Positions 63,918 to 64,000 of a stretch of 64,000 bases of DNA are shown in pieces. The stretch comes from Porphyrobacter sp. (GTDB taxonomy: Bacteria; Pseudomonadota; Alphaproteobacteria; Sphingomonadales; Sphingomonadaceae): the NCBI GenBank assembly GCA_027533455.1, contig JAPZUC010000002.1, positions 558,001-622,000 of the forward strand, in the 5' to 3' direction. Positions within the stretch are counted from its first letter, which is position 1; each line of letters begins with the position of its first letter. A program made the position numbers and the translations under genes. The notes beneath the pieces were generated by a model that saw only the letters and a list, made by a program, of their open reading frames with translations, did no database searches and had not been told where the DNA came from.

Positions 63918-64000
63918 ATGCGCACATTTCTGGTCATCATCGACGAGAGCGAGGAGGCAACCGCGGCCTTGCGCTATGCCGCGCGGCGGGCGGCTTCGGT
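63918..64000 (+). CDS. Universal stress protein, 5' end only
   Basis: The first 27 codons read MRTFLVIIDESEEATAALRYAARRAAS, matching the opening beta-alpha of a UspA-type universal stress protein, which binds ATP/AMP and is induced under stress. The rest lies beyond the window. It is divergent from pdhC across a 149-bp gap. Confidence 0.75.
   Translation, partial: MRTFLVIIDESEEATAALRYAARRAAS

Overview
The window looks like a GC-rich alphaproteobacterial chromosome of the order Sphingomonadales, most likely Erythrobacteraceae (inference). Supporting signs are a PDH E1-beta carrying its own lipoyl domain, a fused ispDF, the dusB-ntrB-ntrC-ntrY-ntrX-hfq-hflX order, an Hfq with two Sm domains in one chain, and pervasive ATGA stop/start overlaps.

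Layout. 1-5.6 kb (minus): ppiD-like chaperone, trpE, a phosphodiester-glycosidase lipoprotein, trpG and trpD (cut by the window start), tightly coupled. 5.8-8.9 kb (plus): tpiA, secG, pyrG. 8.9-9.3 kb: a probable structured small RNA with a strong terminator. 9.3-11.6 kb: hsp20 under a ROSE-like RNA thermometer, grxC, a nitrilase-family amidase, DUF1178 and tRNA-Arg(CCT). 11.6-20.4 kb: MFS transporter, acyl-CoA dehydrogenase, ftsB-like, pdhA-pdhB, a squalene/phytoene-synthase-like gene, an EF-hand protein, trmFO and yhhN. 20.4-28.6 kb: gyrA, a periplasmic TPR protein, lipA, ratA-like, and the ispDF-hypothetical-cinA operon. 28.7-38.1 kb: dusB, the two nitrogen two-component pairs, tandem-domain hfq and hflX. 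38.1-46.1 kb (minus): mazG, a small membrane protein, an MBL hydrolase, tatD, metG, holB, tmk, dacC-like and mltB-like genes.

46.2-60.1 kb is a genomic island of about 13.85 kb in the 3' end of tRNA-Ser(TGA). It is bounded by a 14-bp direct repeat (46281-46294 and 60120-60133). Its right half is a satellite-like module: tyrosine integrase, AlpA-type regulator, SF3 helicase, several tiny coupled ORFs and an HGGxSTG protein, with no capsid genes. Its left half is a cargo operon of TonB receptor, periplasmic PHP-fold DUF3604 protein, membrane-anchored PpiC foldase and HupE/UreJ-like membrane protein, with a divergent TetR regulator. This cargo is the best candidate in the window for an undescribed functional system, probably uptake and periplasmic processing of an unknown compound or metal.

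Beyond the island, 60.1-63.8 kb (minus) holds pdhC (E2), a small membrane protein, a thioesterase and lpdA (E3), which complete the PDH complex whose E1 genes lie about 45 kb away. A universal stress protein begins at the right edge.
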